This document shows, one piece after another, positions 59,021 to 64,000 of a stretch of DNA of 64,000 nucleotides. The position numbers and the translations under genes were made by a program. Under the pieces are notes generated by a model. It was not told the DNA's origin, searched no databases, and saw only the letters and a list, made by a program, of their open reading frames with translations. Source of the stretch: Virgibacillus_F sp049310925 (GTDB lineage: Bacteria > Bacillota > Bacilli > Bacillales > Amphibacillaceae); NCBI RefSeq assembly GCF_049310925.1, contig NZ_JBMERP010000005.1:1-64000 (forward strand). Direction: 5' to 3'. Each line of letters starts with the position of its first letter. The first letter of the stretch is position 1.

Positions 59021-59464
59021 TCAAAATATTTTTATATTTGTCTTACTTTTCTCACTCGCTAAGTAGTTCAAGGTTTCTTCATTTTGGAAAACCTGCATTA
59101 ATTTTTGTAATAATGATAGTTGTGAATGGGCTTCATCCATTGCAAGCATAAAAACAATTTTGACAGGTGTCACAGCTTCTGCGTCACCCATAATTCCAAA
59201 ATCAACTGGTTTCTCAAGTATTGCGACGCTTATCGTTTTTTTGTTTACATGCTCCACATCGGTGTGAGGTATTGCTACTGAAACACCTCTTGTGGGTAGT
59301 CCTGTAGCAAATTCATTCTCACGGGCAATAACTGCTGCACCAAAGCTTTCCTTTACAAGGCCCTTATCATATAAATTACTGGACATCTCAGACAGTACAT
59401 CATCCTTGGTATCCCCTTCAATCTCTAATAGAATAATAGATTCATCAAAAAATAATTCACTCAT
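59021..59464 (-). CDS. gatA: PTS subunit IIA (fructose/mannitol/galactitol type)
   Basis: A 147-residue PTS EIIA type-2 protein. The phosphorylated histidine is in VAIPHTDVEHV at about 64-74, preceded by LPTRGVSV. The protein begins SELFFDESIILLEIEGD. It receives phosphate from HPr and passes it to GatB. It lies 64 bp downstream of the regulator gene, whose own C-terminal domain is a related EIIA-like module. Confidence 0.92.
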   Translation of the reverse strand: MSELFFDESIILLEIEGDTKDDVLSEMSSNLYDKGLVKESFGAAVIARENEFATGLPTRGVSVAIPHTDVEHVNKKTISVAILEKPVDFGIMGDAEAVTPVKIVFMLAMDEAHSQLSLLQKLMQVFQNEETLNYLASEKSKTNIKIF

Positions 59465-59528
59465 CTCTCTGCACCTCTTTTTTAAAACTTCTCCCCAACT
59501 TTTGTAACATTATCAGTTCTGTATTACT

Positions 59529-61581
59529 TTATACTGAATAATTTTTTATAACAGAATAAATTTCTTCACTTGTTGTTGCACCAATAATGGTACGGCGACC
59601 TTCTTCAGAGCCTACCAATTGCATCAGTTGCATTAAGGCTCTCAGATGCTTATTTTTATCAACTGCAGCAATTACAATAATAATATTGATTTCGTATTCC
59701 TCAGCAAACTTAATGCCTTCATCCAATTTAAGTAAGCTCATCGATACATCATTAACCCCATCCTCCGGCGCAGCATGTGGAATTGCTGTATTTGGAGCTA
59801 TTACAATGTAAGGATCTTTTTGACAATGATGAATCATAGCGTTAACATAATCTGTTTCAATATGACCACTTTTCACTAATGGGTACGCACTCATTCTGAT
59901 TGCTTCTTCCCATGAAAATACAGATTTTTTAAGCGTTATTTTGTTTGGTGTAATCAACTCACTTAAATTGACCGCCGGTACTTCATGTTGTTTATGTTTT
60001 TCAAAACGTGCATCGTCCTGTGAAATGTATTGTTGCAGTTCCTTAGAAAGAGATGACTCATTTTCTATAACTGCATATTTTTTTACAATCCCAATTAAAT
60101 CTTCAACGTTTATATCAAAGGGTATATATCCATGTAGCTCAAGCATGACTTGTTTTTTAAGTTGATACTTCTCTTCTCGTTCTAAAAATGAATTAGCGAT
60201 AAAAAGTTTTTTATCAGTTTCCAGGAAGATAGGAGAGAATACAATATCGTAATCAAACTCGTACTGTTGAAACTCTCGTACAGATAGTGAATCCAGAAAA
60301 ATAAATTCAGGGAATAATTCTCTTAGCTCGCTTAGCATTAACCTTGAAACAGATACACCTTTTGGACAGACAACAATGGCTTTCACTTTTTCATCAAGGC
60401 TATCTCCTTGCCTGCTTAACCAACCACCAATCAACATCGTCAGGTAAGTAGTTTCACTCTCTGGGATTTCACTTCCAATTAGCTTCTCTAGCGGCTTAGT
60501 AGATTTACGAACGAGATGGTGTAATTCATTAAATTCTCTACTTACGTTTGTTGAAGCGTCTACTACCTCAAGTAAGTTGGTACTTAATACGATAATAAGC
60601 TGGTTTTACATGCAACAAAAGCTTGCGAAGTAATTGGTCTCTGTCCTGCAAGGAAATACACGCTCGCTGTTCAAATGAGTGCAACATATCGTTTAGTGCC
60701 TGTTGTAGATTTGGAATTGCATCCTCTGGTAGAAATTCAGACCAATACACGTTCGCTGTCAAGATGTGCAATGTAATGAATAGCCTTTCTTCCAAAGCTA
60801 CATCTACAACATCATATAAAATTTCTTCAGTAGCCCTGTATTCCTTGGTGTCAGATAACTCTTCATATTTGATATGAAAAGAGTCGATAGTATCACCATT
60901 ATTTATTCGTCGTAAGACTAAAACCAGTGTATACGGCAATGTTTCAATTTTTTCATCGGTAAATTTTAGATTTAATTTATTTTCTATCTTTTCAATCCGT
61001 GAACTTAATTCCGAAATTTCATCCTGATTAATGTTAGCCATTTTCCAAAGCCATTCTTTACCATTGTTCATTTCCAGAACATTGTATATGGTATTAATTA
61101 AAAGTTTTCTAATATGGAACTCATTTCCATCCATTAAATAACCATGTTGCCTTGGATAACGTACGTGAAGGCCATGAGATGATACAAGTGATTCTGTACG
61201 TTTTAAATCATTGAGGATAGTATTTTTACTTACTTCCAAACCACTTGTGAAATGAACTAGGGATAACTCATCCTCGCTTGAGAGCAACATTAAAATAATC
61301 ATATGCACACGCTGTTTCTCGGAAAGAATATTCATAGTTGCAGTTCCTGATTGTTCGCCATTTAGTTTTGAAAAAATTGTTTGATCAATAATAAAATGAC
61401 CTTGTTTTGTTCGTTCAATTACGGGAAGGGTCTTAGATTTTAGCCAGTCATTGATTTTGTTAAAGCTGTATCCAAATTGTCTACGTGTTAAATTATATTT
61501 TCTTTCTAAATCTTTACTCATGACACTTGGATTGCTTATCAGCTCATCTAATAATTTGTTGCTTCGTTCATCGAGTTGCAT
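59529..61581 (-). pseudogene. PRD-domain PTS regulator (LicR/MtlR type), split by a frameshift
   Basis: Two frames together make one regulator. The 5' part (60568-61581, start at 61581 with GGGGGG before the ATG) carries helix-turn-helix domains (SKDLERKYNLTRRQFGYSF; FTSGLEVSKNTILNDLKR) and PRD modules ending HVKPAYYRIKYQLT. The 3' part continues in the +1 frame from about 60585 (NLLEVVDASTNVSREFNELH) into an EIIB-like domain (VVCPKGVSVSRL) and an EIIA domain (NTAIPHAAPEDG). One extra base, or two missing bases, near 60570-60590 causes the break. Unless corrected or bypassed, the product lacks its PTS-sensing half. It heads the gat operon. Confidence 0.88.
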
Positions 61582-61834
61582 GTTATCCCCCCTCACAATT
61601 AATAGTGTAGCACCCATTGAAAGCTTATTGTATCCGCTTTCATCACAGTTTATCGAATATCTATTGTACAGCATTGTGATTTACTTCATAAAATGAACAG
61701 CTTTCCGAAACATTAAAGTTACTTTATCAAATATTCCACTAAATAGTATATTCCTTTACACATTTAACAGCTTAGTGAAATAATAGTTATACCATAATTC
61801 CGACTGAACTTGTAGGAATAAAACTGGGAGGTCT

Positions 61835-63007
61835 ATGATGAAGTTAGTTGACTTAAACACCACTGAAGAAAGAATAGAAGCATTAACTGAGAAAATAAAA
61901 CCATTTGCGAAAAGAGCACATAAGTACGATGAAGATGGGTCATTTCCGTTTGAAAACTTTCAGGTTTTAAAAGAAATTGGGTATTCCGCATTAACTGTTC
62001 CTAAAGAATTTGGTGGATTAGGGATTTCTCTATATGAAATGCTACGCCTGCAAGAAACCTTGGCAATAGCTGACGGGTCTACAGCACTTTCCATTGGATG
62101 GCACATGGGTATTACGAAGTTTCTTGGGGAAGAACATATATGGAAAGATGATAAATATCAAAGTTATGCAAATGACGTGTTAACTACCGGAGCTCTCTTA
62201 AATAATGCTGCTACTGAACCAGCTACTGGAAGTCCAACCAGGGGTGGTAAACCAGAGACTTCAGCAAAGGAAGTCGACACTGGGTGGATAATCAATGGTC
62301 GCAAAACTTTTACTACTTTAGCCCCTATTCTGGATTACTTTGTAGTCAGTGCTTCTATTGAAGGCAAGAAACAAGTTGGTAACTTTTTAGTTAAAAGAGA
62401 AACTAGCGGTTTAGAGATTGAAGAAACTTGGGATTCAATAGCAATGCGGGGTACTGGTAGCCATGACCTGGTGTTAAACGATGTACATGTTTCAAAAGAT
62501 GATTTTGTACAAGAAATATCATCTGGCAGCAAACGTGCTATGGGTTGGCTATTACACATACCAGCTTGTTACCTTGGTATTGCCCGGGCAGCACAAGCTT
62601 ATGCTATAGACTTTGCGACAAGCTATTCACCAAACAGCATTGAAGGTACAATCTCAGACTTACCCAATGTAAAACAAAAGATTGGGGAGATGGAGTTACG
62701 CGTCATGCAAAGTCAGCATTTCCTTTATTCAGTTGCTCAAAAGTGGGATCAGAGTAGCCAGGAAGCTCGGCAAACCATGCAGTCTGAGTTAGGAGCTGTC
62801 AAGCTCTCTGTTGTTAATCAGGCAGTAGAGATTGTTGATCTGGCTATGCGTATTGCTGGGGCTAGAAGCTTGTCTAAACAAAATCCTCTACAACGATACT
62901 ATCGGGATGTCCGTGCTGGTTTACACAATCCTCCAATGGATGACATGACTATAATCAAGCTAGCTTCAGAATCTATTCAGAGACAAAGTCACAATCCATC
63001 CCACTAG
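61835..63007 (+). CDS. Acyl-CoA dehydrogenase family flavoprotein
   Basis: A 390-residue FAD enzyme of the acyl-CoA dehydrogenase superfamily. Seen are VPKEFGGLGISLYEMLRLQE at about 54-73, the FAD segment TEPATGSPTRGG at about 128-139, GWIINGRKTFTTLAP at about 150-164 and a helical C-terminal domain with MRIAGARSLSKQNPLQRYYRDVR in two adjacent parts near 345-367. The substrate group is not evident; similar Bacillus proteins (such as YdbM) lack known substrates. GGGAGG precedes two adjacent ATGs, and the second (61838) has better spacing. It stands alone, with a strong terminator. Confidence 0.9.
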   Translation: MMKLVDLNTTEERIEALTEKIKPFAKRAHKYDEDGSFPFENFQVLKEIGYSALTVPKEFGGLGISLYEMLRLQETLAIADGSTALSIGWHMGITKFLGEEHIWKDDKYQSYANDVLTTGALLNNAATEPATGSPTRGGKPETSAKEVDTGWIINGRKTFTTLAPILDYFVVSASIEGKKQVGNFLVKRETSGLEIEETWDSIAMRGTGSHDLVLNDVHVSKDDFVQEISSGSKRAMGWLLHIPACYLGIARAAQAYAIDFATSYSPNSIEGTISDLPNVKQKIGEMELRVMQSQHFLYSVAQKWDQSSQEARQTMQSELGAVKLSVVNQAVEIVDLAMRIAGARSLSKQNPLQRYYRDVRAGLHNPPMDDMTIIKLASESIQRQSHNPSH

Positions 63008-63025
63008 CTGTTTTACAGCAAAAAT

Positions 63026-63058
63026 AAAAACCCTTCTCTTTAGCCAAGAAGGGTTTTT
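63026..63058. terminator. Terminator after the acyl-CoA dehydrogenase gene
   Basis: AAAAACCCTTCT / AGAAGGGTTTTT perfect 12-bp stem with a nine-base loop, usable from both strands; the DUF5667 gene ends 45 bp further on. Confidence 0.92.
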
Positions 63059-63102
63059 ATTAGTACAAATTAAATTATAAAACAGACATGGTAGTCAATA
63101 GC

Positions 63103-63960
63103 CTACTCTTCAGCTTCTTCTTCGTTATCTACTGTATCGTCTTCTTCTTCTTTATCGTCATCTTGTTCTTTTGCCTGTTCTCTTTTCTCCTTAGCTGCTT
63201 CTTTTGCTTGTTCTCTTTTCTCTTTAGCTAGTTCTCTTTGCTCTTCTGCCTCTTTTTTAGCTTGTTCTCTCTGCTCTTCTGCTTCTTTTTTAGCCTGTTC
63301 CCTCTGCTCTTCCGCTGCTTCTTTTGCCTGTTCTTTTAGTTGTTTAGCTTCTTCTTTCGCTTGCTTTCTCATTTCCTTCGCTGCTTCTTCTGCTTCAGAC
63401 TTTTCTTCATCGTTCTCGTCTGCGAGTTCCTCAACTTCAGCTTCTTCTTGCTCAACTTCCACTTCTTCTTCTGTATCATCACTATCAGCTTTTGGCTTTT
63501 CCTGATTCGCCAATGCTCTCAAGATTCCTTTTCTAGCCTGTTCTGGAAAATTAGCACGTTCTAGCAAAGCTGTTAATTGTTGTATGCTGTTCTTAATTTC
63601 CTCCTGTAATTCTTCATCAACGCCTGATAGGTCTTCACCTTCTGAAACTGCTTCATCTAAATTCAGTTCAGCTTCTTCAACATGTCCTTCAAAGTCCTTT
63701 ACTAATTCTTCTGCAGTTTCCTGATCACCATTTTCAATTGCTAATCGAACTTCTCCAAGGCGTTCTTCTGCGTATTGATCCTGCAGCATTGCTCTGTCAC
63801 TGTAATCATTTGTAAGTTCGTATTCAGCTTCTTCCATTAAACGTGTTGTATCATAGAAATCAGAATCTGGACTTATAACTTGATCACCTTCGTCTGCATA
63901 AACTTGTCCACCTACAACTAATCCTAAACCTAACGTTAATCCAGCTATACGTTTTAACAT
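63103..63960 (-). CDS. Secreted DUF5667 protein with charged coiled-coil repeats
   Basis: A 285-residue exported protein. A signal peptide (MLKRIAGLTLGLGLVVGGQV, cleavage after YA near 21-22) leads into a DUF5667-type helical domain (about 25-155: SDFYDTTRLMEEAEYEL, NGDQETAEELVKDFEGHVEE). An acidic linker follows, then about 80 residues of near-perfect EEQREQAKKEA-type repeats alternating Glu/Gln/Lys/Arg, predicted to form a long single helix or coiled coil, and an all-acidic tail. The repeat number could vary between strains. Function is unknown; such proteins may bind the cell envelope or metals. Confidence 0.85.
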   Translation of the reverse strand: MLKRIAGLTLGLGLVVGGQVYADEGDQVISPDSDFYDTTRLMEEAEYELTNDYSDRAMLQDQYAEERLGEVRLAIENGDQETAEELVKDFEGHVEEAELNLDEAVSEGEDLSGVDEELQEEIKNSIQQLTALLERANFPEQARKGILRALANQEKPKADSDDTEEEVEVEQEEAEVEELADENDEEKSEAEEAAKEMRKQAKEEAKQLKEQAKEAAEEQREQAKKEAEEQREQAKKEAEEQRELAKEKREQAKEAAKEKREQAKEQDDDKEEEDDTVDNEEEAEE

Positions 63961-64000
63961 TTTAACACTCCTCTTTAATTTAACTTTATATTTTTTCTGA

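Noticed and set aside
60560..60600. Programmed ribosomal frameshift in the PRD regulator
   Set aside because: No clear slippery heptamer or downstream stimulator was seen, so a mutation or sequencing error is simpler; kept only as an option in the findings.
61690..61834. Promoter of the acyl-CoA dehydrogenase gene (TTACAC with AATAAT)
   Set aside because: The match is weak on both boxes and the region is uniformly AT-rich, so it was not listed.
1..64000. CRISPR array or prophage
   Set aside because: Repeats found are dispersed, not regularly spaced with unique spacers, and no cas, integrase or phage structural genes were seen.

Overview
The window is chromosomal DNA from a low-GC, spore-former-type member of the Bacillaceae, most like the halotolerant Virgibacillus/Oceanobacillus/Lentibacillus group. 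This rests on AT-rich codon use, strong AGGAGG-type ribosome sites, Bacillus-type gene sets (YwbE, AsnO, nifS-nadR opposite nadBCA, MetNIQ under an S-box, QueF under a preQ1 switch) and G+C-rich dispersed repeats typical of these genera. The genus is an inference. No rRNA, tRNA, CRISPR array or prophage was seen.

Layout. 1-5.5 kb: end of an amino-acid ABC ATPase, a 3-methyladenine glycosylase, glycerate kinase, small proteins and an M3 oligopeptidase. 5.5-9.5 kb: methionine transport (metNIQ) behind a SAM riboswitch, and a methionine-salvage aminotransferase. 9.8-15.5 kb: a HAD phosphatase, a PAP2/haloperoxidase-fold protein, queuosine genes under a preQ1-I riboswitch, an alpha/beta hydrolase and a REP-associated transposase (RAYT). 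15.7-21 kb: NAD biosynthesis (nadB-nadC-nadA) divergent from nifS-nadR. 21-33 kb: a long minus-strand sugar operon with ABC binding protein and two permeases, three Gfo/Idh/MocA oxidoreductases, two TIM-barrel isomerases and a ThuA protein. It lies downstream of a LacI-type regulator and an SDR enzyme. 33.7-42 kb: an NAD(P)-binding protein, an M20 amidohydrolase, a DUF1232 protein, AsnO, and an Lrp regulator followed by an M42 aminopeptidase and a peptide-binding lipoprotein.

42.4-50.7 kb holds the most unusual unit. It is a tightly packed ten-gene operon encoding a NarI-like membrane protein with a C-terminal CxxC pair, a NasC-like molybdopterin oxidoreductase, a four-cluster ferredoxin, a Tat-exported Rieske protein, three small proteins of unknown function, and two histidine kinases around one NarL-type regulator. 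Its promoter carries an 18-bp dyad centred near -43. It looks like a quinol-linked nitrate-reductase-type complex with its own sensors, but its substrate is not proven. 50.9-54.2 kb: an M19 dipeptidase, motAB, and a small GIY-YIG protein. 54.3-61.6 kb: a galactitol-type PTS operon (IIA, IIB, IIC) with two zinc dehydrogenases, a divergent DeoC-like aldolase, a 54-residue membrane protein and a PRD regulator broken by a frameshift. 61.8-64 kb: an acyl-CoA dehydrogenase and a DUF5667 protein.

Repeats are abundant. There are three full copies and one remnant of a roughly 93-bp three-hairpin element (A); two diverged copies of a roughly 205-bp structured element (B); GTGCC(T/A)GGCAC REP-like palindromes, some next to the RAYT gene; and two G+C-rich elements with terminal inverted repeats (C). 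One C element contains a nested insertion with an apparent target duplication. The other lies in the sugar operon and may interrupt a gene remnant.
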